From Rhizobium lentis (GTDB taxonomy: Bacteria; Pseudomonadota; Alphaproteobacteria; Rhizobiales; Rhizobiaceae): DNA of 64,000 nucleotides. Below are positions 1 to 9,300 of this stretch, piece by piece. The DNA is taken from NCBI RefSeq assembly GCF_014200175.1, contig NZ_JACHBD010000003.1, forward strand, positions 434,001 to 498,000, given 5' to 3'. The translations under genes were made by a program, and so were the position numbers. The notes under the pieces were generated by a model, which was given only the letters and a program-made list of their open reading frames with translations, made no database searches and was not told where the DNA came from. Position 1 is the first letter of the stretch, and each line of letters opens with the position of its first letter.

Positions 1-506
1 GCCTCGACGTTGATTCCCCTTTCTTGTCCGACGACCCCGACATCACGGGTTCCAGATGGCTGCAGCGCTCGACGGCATATCAGCAGCGAGGGCCTGAAGA
101 CGCCGCCTGCGGCACCCAGCACGATCTGCACCGGACCGATGAAGACGGCCGCGCAAAAGCTGCTTCACGCCGCGCACCACGACAGCAAGCTAACTGTCGC
201 GGCGGTCAAAACAGCGATCGGACACCACCGCATCAGCCTTTCAAGAGCGAGGGGATTCTTGGTGCCGGCTAATGATCAGGCAACACGCTAAACGTGTATA
301 TTTCTGTTGCATTTTAATAAAATCTTCAGCATGCATTAACCGTACCGGTGTAGGATTTGTTCATATCCGTGCGGTCCGACAGGCGTCCCGCCAGCGCTAT
401 CGGCCCACGGTTTCCCTTGGTTCTGCGTTTTCAGGGTGTGCATGTGCGTGACCGGTTTCGAGACCTCGAGGGCCCGTTGGCCGTCAGGAAAAAGGACGTG
501 GTGTTA
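1..506. other. Intergenic region, no supported gene
   Basis: No convincing coding region is visible before the DUF2336 gene. The short open frames lack a ribosome binding site and have unusual composition. On the minus strand, roughly 230 down to 1, there is a hydrophobic stretch interrupted by a stop that could be a decayed membrane-protein end, but it is too short and too degraded to call. Positions 285-355 are AT-rich and could hold the promoter of the downstream gene. Confidence 0.4.
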
Positions 507-1490
507 ATGGCGACTGTCAGCAGTTTCGAGAGCCTGTCTCATCCGACGCGATCCGAACTGCGCCAATTCGCCGAGCTTTTCACACCGCTGTTCCAGGCCT
601 CCTCCGACGAGGCCAAGCGCCAGGCGGTCGCCGCCCTTTCCCAATGCCCGACAATGCCGGCAGCCGTGGCGCTGTTTATCGGCAATCAGCCGATCGAGAT
701 CGCCGCACCCTTTCTTGCCGCCTCCAAGGCCATTGCCGACGACACGCTGATCACCATTGCGCGCATGCAGGGCGCAGCCCATGTCAAGGCGATCGTCAGC
801 CGCGACTCACTGTCGCCGAAGGTCATCGACGCGCTGGTGGCGTTGCGCCAAACCCAGCCTCGACCCGCGGTCCCCGCAGTACCGATCACGGAATCGGAGG
901 CCGTGCCGCTGTCGCCGGCCTCGGCGGAGAGCGAGGCCGAAGCGCTGGAGGAACAGCGCATCGCCAATGAAGAGGCGTTGCGCGAGCGCATTCTCGACCT
1001 TGCCGGCCATCTCGGCCGCAAGGACGAAGACCGGCTCGGCCTGCGCACGCTGACCGACATTCAGGAGGCGCTGCTGGTGCGCTTTGCCCGCTCGCGCGAG
1101 GCAAACCATTTCGCAACCGCGCTCGCCGACGCGCTTTCCGCCAGCCGCTGGCTTGCCGAACGCATCATGCTCGACCTATCGGGCCAGCAGCTCGCCACGA
1201 CGTTGACGAGCCTCGGTATGGGTTTTCTCGACGCCGTCTTCGTGCTGGAACGGTTCTATCCGCACCTCGCCGAACAGCAGCACAACGCCACGCGCGCCTG
1301 GATGGTGCTCGATGCGCTCGATCCGGAAGAATGCCACGAAAGGGTAGAGGCTTGGCGGCGCGCCGACCGCTACACCTACAAGCCGGAGGCGGCCGTGACG
1401 ACTGCGCTTGCGGAAACGGAAAGCCACCGCTTCGTCCGCCAGGCGCCGGTGCAGCGCGACATGCGCGTGCTCGGACGACGGTCACGCTGA
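507..1490 (+). CDS. DUF2336 domain-containing protein
   Basis: A soluble protein of 327 residues, alanine/leucine-rich and helical throughout, matching the DUF2336 family of Alphaproteobacteria (HEAT-like helical repeats, function unknown). The frame is open upstream, but the ATG at 507 (MATVSSFESLSHPTRSEL) begins where the composition becomes typical and is the best start. No signal peptide or membrane segment is visible. The middle, about residues 128-165, is a low-complexity Pro/Ala/Glu linker separating two helical halves. It is convergent with, and overlaps by 9 bases, the DUF1491 gene. Family assignment rests on overall similarity; no function can be given. Confidence 0.75.
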   Translation: MATVSSFESLSHPTRSELRQFAELFTPLFQASSDEAKRQAVAALSQCPTMPAAVALFIGNQPIEIAAPFLAASKAIADDTLITIARMQGAAHVKAIVSRDSLSPKVIDALVALRQTQPRPAVPAVPITESEAVPLSPASAESEAEALEEQRIANEEALRERILDLAGHLGRKDEDRLGLRTLTDIQEALLVRFARSREANHFATALADALSASRWLAERIMLDLSGQQLATTLTSLGMGFLDAVFVLERFYPHLAEQQHNATRAWMVLDALDPEECHERVEAWRRADRYTYKPEAAVTTALAETESHRFVRQAPVQRDMRVLGRRSR

Positions 1491-1832
1491 GCCATCCCGC
1501 GCGAGGGGGATCATGTCGCCCAGTTCCTCCGCCTCCAGCTCGACGATCCAGAGATCGGGGTCGAAGCGGCGTTCGCGCTCCAGCATTGCCCGCACCGCTT
1601 CCGGCTCGCTACGCGCAAGACGGATTTCGAACAGGCGATCGCGGATCTCGTCTTCGCCGAAGGCGGTCTGCGGTGCCGGCGCATAGAGTGTTTCCAGGCC
1701 GTCGCGGAAGTGCTGGCGGATGAAGATCGCACCGGCCTCCTCGGCCCCCTTCTTCTCGACGGCGGCGAAATCGCCGCTGGCGAAGACGCGGCGCAGCAGG
1801 GATGAAACGAAGATGTCGGCGCGTAATCTCAT
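1482..1832 (-). CDS. DUF1491 family protein
   Basis: A 116-residue cytoplasmic protein matching DUF1491, a small family found mostly in Rhizobiales and relatives, function unknown. Visible traits are the N-terminal MRLRADIFVSSLLRR, a conserved central GAIFIRQH and an acidic C-terminal stretch ending in a WIVELEAEE-type segment. It has no transmembrane helix or signal. It is convergent with the DUF2336 gene and lies about 60 bases downstream of the chemotaxis-receptor gene on the same strand, so the two may share a transcript. Length agrees with the family. Confidence 0.8.
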   Translation of the reverse strand: MRLRADIFVSSLLRRVFASGDFAAVEKKGAEEAGAIFIRQHFRDGLETLYAPAPQTAFGEDEIRDRLFEIRLARSEPEAVRAMLERERRFDPDLWIVELEAEELGDMIPLARDGSA

Positions 1833-1892
1833 CGGCGCGGTATAGACCGGCGCGTCGGCATCGGCAATCCCCAGGCAAATGATGACGATGCG

Positions 1893-3341
1893 TCAGACCT
1901 TGACCGCCAGCCGCAATCCGCCCCAATGGCGGCCCCCCACGGTGATCGGCGCGGAAATATCCTTCATCATTGCGAAATTGCCGCCGCCCATGTCGCGCCG
2001 ATAGGTCTGAACAAGGAAAGGCGCGGTGCTGCGACCAGCGGCAAGGCCGACACGATCGGCGAAGATGCGGCGATTGCGGCAATTGGCGGTGTTCCAGACG
2101 GCGTCGCCCGGCCGCTGCGGCTGCGAGAATTTCCGGTTATGGGTCGGCAGGTAGCCGTTTTCGTCAACTGCGGCGCAGAAGGCGACGCGCTCGTCAAGGG
2201 CAACGACGGGCTCCTGAATCGGCGGCAGCAGGCGGTCGGTGAGTTCGGTGAAGGCGGCCATCATCTGCGCCGGATCGGTGCCCGGTATCGGCCGATAGCG
2301 TCGGTCGAAGAGCGCGTCGAGACCGATCTGCCCCTCGGCGACGGCCCGTTCGAATGCGCCTGATATCTGCCTTGCCACCGACTGCGCCTCCTCGATCCAG
2401 CGGCTGTCAGCGGTCTTCACCCCGGCGCTCGCCGTCAGCTGGACCAGGATTTCGGAGAGACCGACGACGCTGTCGACCCGTTTTGCCGCCTGCTGCAGCC
2501 TGATATTCGAACCGGCGACCTCGCCCGACACCTCGCTGAGCTTCTCGACGAAAGCGGCGCATTGCTGGTCGACGGCCTCAGTCGTGTTGGCCATGACGGT
2601 CGAACTGTCGAGGATGCGGGTGATGACATGCTCCATGCTTTCGAAGGCGCCGCGCATCGCCTCCGACTTGTCGCGCACACCAGCGGCACTCTCACGCGCA
2701 TCGCCGCCAACCGCCGACAGCCGGTCGATCTTCACCCGCAATTCGTCCAGCGTGTCCTGGATCGAGCCGGTCGCCTTCGACGTCTGCAGCGAAAGCGCCC
2801 GGACCTCGGCGGCGACGACGGCAAAACCCTTGCCCGCATCGCCGGCGCGCGCTGCCTCGATCGCGGCGTTCAGCGCCAGGAGGTTGGTCTGGCGGGCAAT
2901 GGTGCTGATCTCGTCGGCGATCTTGTCGACATCGGCCAGCGACTTCGAAAAGCCGGTGATTTCGGCACCGATGACGTTGGAGGACTGAACCATGTGGCCG
3001 ATCTCGGCAACGGAGCCGGACAGGCGGTCGGCCGATTCCTTCAGCATCTGGCGCGCTTCGGCCGCAGTGCGGTCGGTCTCGCGCAGCGACAAGGCGACCG
3101 AACGGTTGGTTTCGGCAATCGAAAGCGCGGTGCTGGTGACATGATCGAAGGCGGAGGCATGGCGGGCCGACATCGCCGCCATGTCCTGAATGGCGCCGGC
3201 GATATCGACGAGATCGATGCCGAGCGTCGAGGCCTCCTCGGCAAGGCGCTGCAGGATGTGGTGCAACGCCGTGCGATCCGGGCCTTCCGCTTCGACTACC
3301 GGTTCTGCGGCCAGATCGTCTATTGCCTTCAGTGCATGCAT
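1893..3341 (-). CDS. Soluble methyl-accepting chemotaxis protein
   Basis: A 482-residue chemoreceptor-type protein with no transmembrane helices. The conserved signalling hairpin tip reads [26 protein letters not shown] near residues 160-185, the CheA/CheW contact region, flanked by long coiled coils. The C-terminal ~150 residues, ending [12 protein letters not shown], form a sensor-like domain common in cytoplasmic receptors, so the order is signalling then sensing. The start is the ATG at 3341 because GGGGGAG lies about nine bases upstream; the ATG at 3383 has no ribosome binding site. It probably signals to a Che array from the cytoplasm. The ligand is unknown and no che genes are nearby. 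Confidence 0.88.
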   Translation of the reverse strand: MHALKAIDDLAAEPVVEAEGPDRTALHHILQRLAEEASTLGIDLVDIAGAIQDMAAMSARHASAFDHVTSTALSIAETNRSVALSLRETDRTAAEARQMLKESADRLSGSVAEIGHMVQSSNVIGAEITGFSKSLADVDKIADEISTIARQTNLLALNAAIEAARAGDAGKGFAVVAAEVRALSLQTSKATGSIQDTLDELRVKIDRLSAVGGDARESAAGVRDKSEAMRGAFESMEHVITRILDSSTVMANTTEAVDQQCAAFVEKLSEVSGEVAGSNIRLQQAAKRVDSVVGLSEILVQLTASAGVKTADSRWIEEAQSVARQISGAFERAVAEGQIGLDALFDRRYRPIPGTDPAQMMAAFTELTDRLLPPIQEPVVALDERVAFCAAVDENGYLPTHNRKFSQPQRPGDAVWNTANCRNRRIFADRVGLAAGRSTAPFLVQTYRRDMGGGNFAMMKDISAPITVGGRHWGGLRLAVKV

Positions 3342-3473
3342 GACCGACGCTCCCCCCTCAATCGGCAAAGCTTCGATCAACATGGTTAATAAGTTGCAAA
3401 CGGCAACAACCTCTTAGACTTAGGTTGTAGCCGTCTCGAGCAAAGCTTGCTGCCGCAGGCGGCGCGCCATGCT

Positions 3474-4427
3474 TCAGATCGCGCCGATTTCCTTGAGTTT
3501 CTTCAGCACCGCCTCGTTCGGCTCGCCGTTCTCAGGCAAGTTGTAGTGCTTCTGGAAGTGACGGATGGCGGCGCGGGTCTGCTCACCGGCAACACCGTCG
3601 ACGCCAACATTGGCATAGGCCATGTTGGAAAGACCCTTCTGGATCTTCAGCACCAGGTCGACAGCGGTGAGTTCGCTTGAAGGAAGCTGCTTTGCGGCTG
3701 GTGGCGCCGTCTTGACCGTCTTTTCGGCGCTGCGGATGGCGGCGGCCACCGGGTCTTCCGCCGCCGCCTTCGAGCTCACGTCCTCACGCGGTTTTTCCAC
3801 CGGCACGGTCGAAGGGCCGGCAGCGTCGGTTTTTAGTGCCGCCAGCACTTCCGGTGTCGCTTCCCCGGTCTGCGCCATGCCGACGGTCTCCTGGAAGAAG
3901 AGGATGGCGGCGCTGGTGCGGGGGCCGATGATGCCGTCAGGGACACCGTTATAGAGACCGCGGCGCACCAGTTGCTGCTGGATACCCATGACCAGTTCGC
4001 TCGGCTGCTGAGTTGGTGCGGCCGGCGCCGGCGTCGCGCTGGTGGTGGCGGCATCCTCAGGCCGTTCGATCCGGAAGGTGGTAACGTCGCCCTGCTGCTC
4101 TTCGGCAGGGCGACGGGCGCCGAGCACACTTGGAGACTGCGGATCGCGGGTGCGGAAAATCGGATGCGGATGCAGGCCGGGCTGATACCAGAGCGCATTG
4201 GCCGCGACGAATGAGAAGATGACGAAGAAGGCGATGGTGCCGCCGGCAACCGACGGATTGCGGCCGATGACGCCGCCGAGCACCGATGCGCCCTGCAGGC
4301 CGAGACCACCCAGCGCAGATGCTCCCTGCAGGCCGAGGCTGCCGAGAGCGGCTGCACCCGACACGACAAGGCCCGGCTGCTGCCGTCGGTTTTTTCCCTT
4401 AGGCGATTTTCGCTTGCGCGCGGCCAT
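3474..4427 (-). CDS. Membrane-anchored protein with two peptidoglycan-binding domains
   Basis: A 317-residue protein: a basic N-terminus (MAARKRKSPKGKNRR), a glycine-rich stretch with repeated LGLQGAS units (about residues 30-55), one transmembrane helix (about 65-85), a disordered Pro/Ala/Thr region, and two PG_binding_1 domains (about 140-190 and 250-317). The helical repeats carry the usual RGLYNGVPDGIIGPRTSAAI and NVGVDGVAGEQTRAAI signatures. It is probably held in the inner membrane with the domains gripping the wall. The gene starts 29 bases inside the end of the histidine kinase gene, so the two are translationally coupled and probably act in the same envelope or cell-cycle process; that last point is inference. 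Confidence 0.85.
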   Translation of the reverse strand: MAARKRKSPKGKNRRQQPGLVVSGAAALGSLGLQGASALGGLGLQGASVLGGVIGRNPSVAGGTIAFFVIFSFVAANALWYQPGLHPHPIFRTRDPQSPSVLGARRPAEEQQGDVTTFRIERPEDAATTSATPAPAAPTQQPSELVMGIQQQLVRRGLYNGVPDGIIGPRTSAAILFFQETVGMAQTGEATPEVLAALKTDAAGPSTVPVEKPREDVSSKAAAEDPVAAAIRSAEKTVKTAPPAAKQLPSSELTAVDLVLKIQKGLSNMAYANVGVDGVAGEQTRAAIRHFQKHYNLPENGEPNEAVLKKLKEIGAI

Positions 4428-5940
4428 CGAAAAGCCCCTCTTCCAATTCTACCCCTGTTTTGACCGCGTCCTTCAGCCGCGGCGGAAACTCGACGGTCGC
4501 GCCATGGCCGGCATCTTCGGCCCGCCTGGCGCCCGAACCGTCCACCGCGATCTCGATGGTGATGATCGTACCCTCGCCCGGCTGGCTGGCGATAGCAAAA
4601 TTTCCGCCATGCAGCGCCACCAGCCCCTTGACCAGCGAAAGGCCGAGGCCAGTGCCTTCGAAGCGGCGAGTGTAATCGTTCTGGATCTGGACGAAGGGCT
4701 GGCCGAGCATTGCCAGCTTGTCGGCCGCAATGCCGATGCCGGTATCGCTGACAGTCAATTTCAGGATGCCGTCGCGGGCCGCCGCGTCGACGGAGACGAC
4801 GCCGCCGGCCTCGGTGAACTTTACCGCATTGCCGACGAGATTGATGAGAATCTGCTGGATGGCGCGCTGATCGGCGACGATCTCGCCGAGGCCGCGCTGA
4901 ATCCGGCTCGTCAGGGTGACGCCCTTGCTCTTGGCCTGCAAGGCCAGCATCGATTCGCAGGATCTGACGGAGGCCGATATATCGAAGGCTTCGAGGATCA
5001 GCTCGTAGCGGCCGGCTTCGATCTTGCTCATGTCGAGCATGGTGTTGACGACGGAAAGCAGATGCGCGCCGGATTCTCTGACGAGGCCGACATATTCCCG
5101 CTGGCGGTCGTTTTCGAACTTGCCGAAATATTCGCCGATCAGAATGTCGGAAAAACCGAGAATGGCGTTGAGCGGCGTGCGCAACTCATGGCTGACGGCG
5201 GCGAGGAACCGCGATTTGGCATCGTTTGCCGATTCGGCGTCGGCCGCGCGGCTCTGCGCCTCGGCCCGCAGCTGCTGCTCGACCGAGACATCGCGCAGCT
5301 GAGCGATGACGGAGGCAAGCTCGCCATCGGCATCGTGCCGGGCGGTCATATCCATTCTGAGGTGAGCGAACTGGCGCTGATCGCGCGAAACGGACGGCCG
5401 GTCGAGACGCAGATCGACGCTTGCGGCATCCTCGCCGCGGCGCAGGCCATCGAGCGCCTGCAGGAACAGGATCCGATCGGAGACATGCACCTGCTCAAGA
5501 AAGCCCCTGCCCTTAGGATCGCGCATCCAGGCGAGGAAATCGCGCCGGTCGCGGCCGCCGATGGTGGCGACGCTGCCGTGCGGATCGAGGAACAGGACGA
5601 GGCCGGGCGTGACGGTCAGGAAGAAATCCTCGGCCGTCTGCGTGGCGATGCCGGCGGATGAGCCCTGGCGGGCGAGCGCAATGCTGCCGACGGCGGAAAA
5701 GAGGAAGGCGGCGCAGACCATGGCGACGCCGGCCGGCAAGGCGACGGCGGGGCTGGTGACTGCCGAAAGAGCGATGGGCGCGGCAACGAGAGCGGCCGAG
5801 GAGAGCAGCACGAGGCGCCGCAGAATCGCAAGCTCGCGCTGGCGCACGGCTTCGCCGCCGCCGGTCCGGGAAAGCCAGCTTGTCGCCGCCCGGTCTACGA
5901 GCGCCGTCACCCAGCCGCCAATGTCACTCAATACTCGCAC
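4399..5940 (-). CDS. Membrane sensor histidine kinase, PleC/DivJ-like
   Basis: A 513-residue two-component kinase. Two hydrophobic segments (about residues 40-60 and 65-90) anchor it, followed by a PAS-like region (about 105-215) and a short coiled coil. HisKA has the H-box SHELRTPLNAILGFSDIL (His near 253); the ATPase domain has the N-box QILINLVGNAVKFT, G1 DTGIGIA and G2 GTGLGLSLV. The H-box is of the PleC/DivJ/PdhS kind that acts on DivK in alphaproteobacterial cell-cycle control, but which orthologue this is cannot be settled here. It overlaps the downstream peptidoglycan-binding gene. The GTG at 5940 has a weak ribosome binding site, so the exact start is uncertain. Confidence 0.85.
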   Translation of the reverse strand: MRVLSDIGGWVTALVDRAATSWLSRTGGGEAVRQRELAILRRLVLLSSAALVAAPIALSAVTSPAVALPAGVAMVCAAFLFSAVGSIALARQGSSAGIATQTAEDFFLTVTPGLVLFLDPHGSVATIGGRDRRDFLAWMRDPKGRGFLEQVHVSDRILFLQALDGLRRGEDAASVDLRLDRPSVSRDQRQFAHLRMDMTARHDADGELASVIAQLRDVSVEQQLRAEAQSRAADAESANDAKSRFLAAVSHELRTPLNAILGFSDILIGEYFGKFENDRQREYVGLVRESGAHLLSVVNTMLDMSKIEAGRYELILEAFDISASVRSCESMLALQAKSKGVTLTSRIQRGLGEIVADQRAIQQILINLVGNAVKFTEAGGVVSVDAAARDGILKLTVSDTGIGIAADKLAMLGQPFVQIQNDYTRRFEGTGLGLSLVKGLVALHGGNFAIASQPGEGTIITIEIAVDGSGARRAEDAGHGATVEFPPRLKDAVKTGVELEEGLFDGRAQAKIA

Positions 5941-6392
5941 GCAATACCCGCCCGAAAAGGCTGTCTGTCGATGCGGACAATAGGCCCCCGCGACTTAAGG
6001 AAAGGATAAGGCAAAAGCGCTGTTCACAGCCAGAAAGCGCAGAAAATCCCGTTTTGAAGCATCCGAGAGCCCCTTTGCTTTTTGTGGTTAATAGCCGGTA
6101 AGCAACGGAATTCCTTCATATTTCAGCTCAACGTTAACTCCTGTGGCAAGGCGAGCGGCCAAAAGCCCTGCAATTGCAAGCAGGTGCTGCCCTGATACTT
6201 AACGGTAATCGCTCGCATTCGACTTAAATGCAGCTCAAATCCGCTTCGCTAAAATTTGAATTAAATTTGCCGCAAATGCGCGCGAGTTTCGAAAAGCGGC
6301 ATTCGCAACTTATCGATAGGGTGAAAGCCACACCGGACAACCGGCCTGATTCGGCGAAAAGAACCGGACGGGAAACAGGATGGGCAACGACA
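5941..6392. other. Divergent intergenic region between histidine kinase and DUF5330 gene
   Basis: A 452-base region carrying the promoters of two divergent genes. It is AT-richer than its surroundings, especially 6050-6260, and holds several TTAA tetramers, including TTAA-N7-ATAA at 5995-6009, an imperfect match to a CtrA site. No open frame with a ribosome binding site is visible; the frame running into the DUF5330 gene from 6228 lacks a credible start. Confidence 0.4.
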
Positions 6393-6887
6393 ATGTGGTT
6401 TCTGATCAAAGGATCCTTCTGGTTTGGCCTTGTGCTCGTGCTTCTTTCCGTCTTCAGCACGGAGGGTTCCGACAAGCTCGCCAGCGCCCCGCAATTGCAG
6501 CTTTCCGACGCCTTTGCGGCGGCGAGCGGCGCCTATGACTATCTGACCGGCATGTGCTCGGAAAAGCCCGAGGTCTGCGCCAAGGGCGCCGAGACCCTGA
6601 CGGCGCTCGGCTACCGGGCCCGCGAGGGCGCTCACGTCGCTTATGAACTGCTCGACAGCCAGTTCAGCGACGAGCCGGCAACAACCGCAAGGCTTGCCGA
6701 AACGGCAAAGCGGCCAGCACCCGCCCTGCCCTCCCTCGCCGCCCCTTCCGTCCAGGAGAAGGTGCGCGAGGCAAAGGCTGCACTCAACCAGCCGATGCCC
6801 TACCGTCCGCCGGTCGACGATGAAACGGCACCCGAGACGGTGGTAACCGGCGCGATCCCGCTGCCGACGCCGAAACCGGCGAGCTGA
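6393..6887 (+). CDS. DUF5330 domain-containing membrane or secreted protein
   Basis: A 164-residue protein starting MWFLIKGSFWFGLVLVLLSVFS, a signal-anchor or signal peptide with a hydrophobic core at residues 4-20. The mature part has a conserved helical segment with two cysteines (MCSEKPEVCAKG, near residues 53-64) typical of DUF5330, then a proline-rich tail ending PLPTPKPAS. The open frame extends upstream to 6228, but that part is basic and unlike the family, so the ATG at 6393 is preferred. Function is unknown. The terminator at 7064-7100 may end its transcript. Confidence 0.75.
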   Translation: MWFLIKGSFWFGLVLVLLSVFSTEGSDKLASAPQLQLSDAFAAASGAYDYLTGMCSEKPEVCAKGAETLTALGYRAREGAHVAYELLDSQFSDEPATTARLAETAKRPAPALPSLAAPSVQEKVREAKAALNQPMPYRPPVDDETAPETVVTGAIPLPTPKPAS

Positions 6888-7306
6888 CGACAGTGCGCGG
6901 GCGCCCGCCCGCAGCGCATTCCGACTTCTCCATTCTGTTGACGCAATTCCGGACAGAAAACAGCTTCGCCGCCGGAATTGCCTGAGCTTGCATCGGTGGT
7001 CCGTATGACGCGGAAATGGCCCATGCCTGACGTGCCTGCCCTGTTTAATTCAGCATCTTGCTGCGCCGTGAGGATGCCCATCCCTCACGGCGTTTCTTTT
7101 CAGAACGTATCACGCACAGAATGCAGCGGGGTCCGGCGCGACATGCGCAAACAGAAAAAAACAGAAGCACGGGCAAATACGAGAGGCCGCGACGCGCTTT
7201 AACGGTTCAAATCTGTCGGTCTTTCACCTATATGCATTACTAGAGCATGTCCGGAGGCAAAATTGCCGTGCAGCTTTGCCGGCATGCCAATGGTGAAAGG
7301 CTTTCC
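6888..7306. other. Intergenic region with terminator, possible small RNA
   Basis: A 419-base gap between the DUF5330 and sufE genes. It contains a strong plus-strand intrinsic terminator (7064-7100). The 170 bases between the DUF5330 stop and that terminator have no convincing reading frame and could be a long 3' UTR or an independent small RNA; TTGACG at about 6939 could be a -35 element, but no clear -10 follows. Positions 7188-7204 carry GACGCGCTTTAA, half of the rhizobial palindrome seen complete at 59307-59347. Confidence 0.4.
7064..7100 (+). terminator. Rho-independent terminator
   Basis: A perfect 10-bp stem, CGCCGTGAGG (7064-7073) with CCTCACGGCG (7083-7092), a nine-base loop, then TTTCTTTT. 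Orientation is plus, downstream of the DUF5330 gene. Confidence 0.8.
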
Positions 7307-7729
7307 ATGGCATCCCTCGACCAGATCATCGACGACTTTGCCTTCCTGGACGATTGGGAAGACCGCTACCGCTATGTCATCGAACTCGGCAAGGCGTTGC
7401 CCGAGCTGGCCGAGGAAAAGCGCACCTCCGAAAACAAGGTGATGGGCTGCGCCAGCCAGGTGTGGCTGGTGACGCACACGTCGGGCGATCCGGACAATCC
7501 GATCATGAGCTTCGAGGGCGATTCCGATGCCCATATCGTGCGCGGTCTCGTCGCCATCGTGCTTGCCACCTATTCCGGCAAGCCGGCATCGGAGATCGCC
7601 GCGCTCGATGCCTTCGAAATCTTCTCGAAGATCGGACTGGTGGAGAACCTGTCGTCGCAGCGCTCGAACGGGCTGCGCTCGATGGTGAGGAGAATCCGGG
7701 AAGAGGCGAACGTCCGCGCCGCGGCGTGA
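7307..7729 (+). CDS. sufE: SufE, cysteine desulfuration protein
   Basis: A 140-residue SufE-family protein. It accepts persulfide sulfur from the cysteine desulfurase SufS on an active-site cysteine and passes it to the SufBCD scaffold for Fe-S cluster assembly in the cytoplasm. The sequence has the family's FAFLDDWEDRYRYVIELGK start, the active-site region NKVMGCASQVWL (Cys near residue 48) and a C-terminal NLSSQRSNGLRSMV. The ATG at 7307, preceded by GAAAGG, gives the usual length; an upstream ATG at 7247 would add 20 atypical residues. It stands alone, away from the suf operon, as often in rhizobia. Confidence 0.93.
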   Translation: MASLDQIIDDFAFLDDWEDRYRYVIELGKALPELAEEKRTSENKVMGCASQVWLVTHTSGDPDNPIMSFEGDSDAHIVRGLVAIVLATYSGKPASEIAALDAFEIFSKIGLVENLSSQRSNGLRSMVRRIREEANVRAAA

Positions 7730-8095
7730 ACGCGATTCGATTCGCCCCAACGCGGCGTGGCAGCGCCGTGTAATTTAGTATATTAACACTTACTTATAGT
7801 ATAGGAATACATTCTATGCTTCACCCCGAAGCATAAGATGCGGCTCCTCGTTATATCCGGCCTTCACCTGCTTCATTTCCGATCGGCGCGAAATAGTCTG
7901 GAAGATCATTTTCCTCGCCTGGAGGAGGATGATTTCAGACCTCCCCGGACTAAAGTCTGATTCCCGCTGTCAATTATGAGTCGGAACAGAATGCCTCCCG
8001 AAAACGGCTCGCGTTTTTCGGAATCTCAGTCGCGTTACAGACAGAAAAGCCGGGCGCAAGACCCGGCTTTTGTCGTTGATTGCTTTCGAGAAAGC
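7730..8095. other. Intergenic region between sufE and rosR
   Basis: A 366-base convergent gap. It has a perfect 8-bp hairpin, TATGCTTC (7815-7822) with GAAGCATA (7828-7835), without a T-tract, and a second weaker hairpin formed by CAGAC and GTCTG around 7939-7962. The 7775-7820 part is AT-rich. The rosR terminator lies at 8045-8071. No open frame with a ribosome binding site is visible. Confidence 0.4.
8045..8071 (-). terminator. Rho-independent terminator of rosR
   Basis: A perfect 10-bp stem, AAAAGCCGGG (8045-8054) with CCCGGCTTTT (8062-8071), and a 7-base loop. The A/T ends make it usable in both directions. It lies 25 bases after the rosR stop. Confidence 0.8.
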
Positions 8096-8527
8096 TCAGC
8101 CGCGGCCGCGCTTGCGGCGCTGACCCAGGCCCATTTCCTTTGCCAGGCGCGAACGCGCTTCGGCATAGGCGGGCGCCACCATCGGGTAGTCGGTCGGCAG
8201 GTCCCACTTCTCGCGGTATTCTTCCGGCGAGAGAGAGTGATGCGTCATCAGGTGACGCTTGAGGGACTTGAAGTTGCCGCCGCATTCCAAACACGTAATC
8301 TGCTCGTCCTGTACGGACTTGCGGACAGAGACTGCAGGCTTCTGCTTTTCGACGACGGCCGCAGCGGGCTGCGGTACGGACGTGTTGCTCAGTGCCGAAT
8401 GCACGTCGGAAATCAGATTCGCCAGGTCGCTGACCGGGACAACATGGTTGCTGACATAAGCCGCCACGATGTCGGCCGTCAGCTCCACAAGCAGCTCCGG
8501 CCCATTGCCGGTCGCCATATCCGTCAT
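8096..8527 (-). CDS. rosR: RosR/MucR zinc-finger transcriptional regulator
   Basis: A 143-residue Ros/MucR regulator, the length of R. leguminosarum RosR. The N-terminal half (about 1-60, [18 protein letters not shown]) is the oligomerisation region; the C-terminal half carries the prokaryotic Cys2-His2 finger [19 protein letters not shown] (about residues 79-97), followed by the conserved [28 protein letters not shown] block and a basic tail. The family binds AT-rich DNA and controls exopolysaccharide, motility and symbiotic genes, and RosR is known to repress itself. AGGAGAAGAAAT precedes the ATG. The long AT-rich upstream region (8528-8967) fits a complex promoter. Confidence 0.95.
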   Translation of the reverse strand: MTDMATGNGPELLVELTADIVAAYVSNHVVPVSDLANLISDVHSALSNTSVPQPAAAVVEKQKPAVSVRKSVQDEQITCLECGGNFKSLKRHLMTHHSLSPEEYREKWDLPTDYPMVAPAYAEARSRLAKEMGLGQRRKRGRG

Positions 8528-8967
8528 ATTTCTTCTCCTGTTAGCATGCTCAAACGATCTTTGACTGTCACGCCAAAGACCCGCCTCGTAGAAGCGAACA
8601 GCAAAAGCACAGGAAGCAATCTTCTGTTTCGAAAAACGTGAAATCCACCCCTAGATTCCGAAGTTCGAGACCTGTTCTTATACTGCCTGATTGAAAACCA
8701 CTACGTCCGGCCCCAGGCGATGGCCTCAGTTTAGACATTGAAAAATCAACACTGAGGGACTTGGAAGCAGTACGATTGTAATTCACAATCAGAATTCTAC
8801 TTACATTTTCAAATACCATCGTTTGGCCGAAAGGCCAATTATTATTTGTCGTTTTTCTTGAGAAAAAATGGCCGACGAAGAATTATAGGACTTTAGGCCA
8901 AGCTTTACTCACAGCTTCCTGTGCATAAGTCAGACATAAAACAGGTTAAGATGGCAATCGCAACCCC
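8528..8967. other. Long AT-rich leader and promoter region of rosR
   Basis: A 440-base region between the rosR start and the mnhG stop, low in GC for this genome (especially 8640-8900). It contains the hairpin TTGGCC-GAAA-GGCCAA (8823-8838) and several A/T runs. MucR-type proteins favour AT-rich DNA with T-A steps, so autoregulatory sites are expected here, but I cannot mark one with certainty. No gene is seen. Confidence 0.45.
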
Positions 8968-9300
8968 TCAGCGTTCACGCATATCATCGCATACCGAGAT
9001 GGCGCCGAGATCGTGTCCCGAATGATGGGCCGCCCTGGCCAGCAGATGGGCGGAAACCGGCGCCGTCAGCAGGAAGAAGACGAAACCGGCAAGGGCGCGG
9101 GCGATAACCGCCGGGTCCTGCGAATAAAGGCCGGCGGCAAAGAGCAGCAGGCCGGAGCCGACGGTGCCGGCCTTCGAGGCCGAGTGCATGCGCGTGTAGA
9201 GATCGGGCAGCCGGACCAGGCCGATGGCCGCCGCAAGGGCAAAGAGCGCGCCGGCAATCAGCAGCAGCGCGGTGACGACTGCGACGAGATAAGCCATCAT
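8968..9300 (-). CDS. mnhG: Monovalent cation/H+ antiporter subunit G
   Basis: A 110-residue inner-membrane subunit of the multi-subunit Mrp/Mnh/Pha antiporter, which exports Na+ or K+ in exchange for protons. Three hydrophobic helices (about residues 4-28, 44-62 and 68-90) and the family signature [23 protein letters not shown] (near 26-48) are present. The start is the first of two adjacent ATGs; it overlaps the mnhF stop by four bases (ATGA). It is the last gene of the operon. The rhizobial name phaG is equally valid. Confidence 0.93.
   Translation of the reverse strand: MMAYLVAVVTALLLIAGALFALAAAIGLVRLPDLYTRMHSASKAGTVGSGLLLFAAGLYSQDPAVIARALAGFVFFLLTAPVSAHLLARAAHHSGHDLGAISVCDDMRER

Noticed and set aside
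4198..5661. A 487-codon plus-strand frame
   Set aside because: Antisense to the histidine kinase and the peptidoglycan-binding gene, both with clear motifs.
5995..6009. TTAA-N7-ATAA as a CtrA site upstream of the histidine kinase
   Set aside because: One mismatch in the second half-site, and TTAA tetramers are frequent in this AT-rich gap; not strong enough to call.
8823..8838. TTGGCC-GAAA-GGCCAA as the terminator of the mnh operon
   Set aside because: The stem is only six base pairs, lies about 130 bases beyond mnhG, and has no T-tract in that direction.
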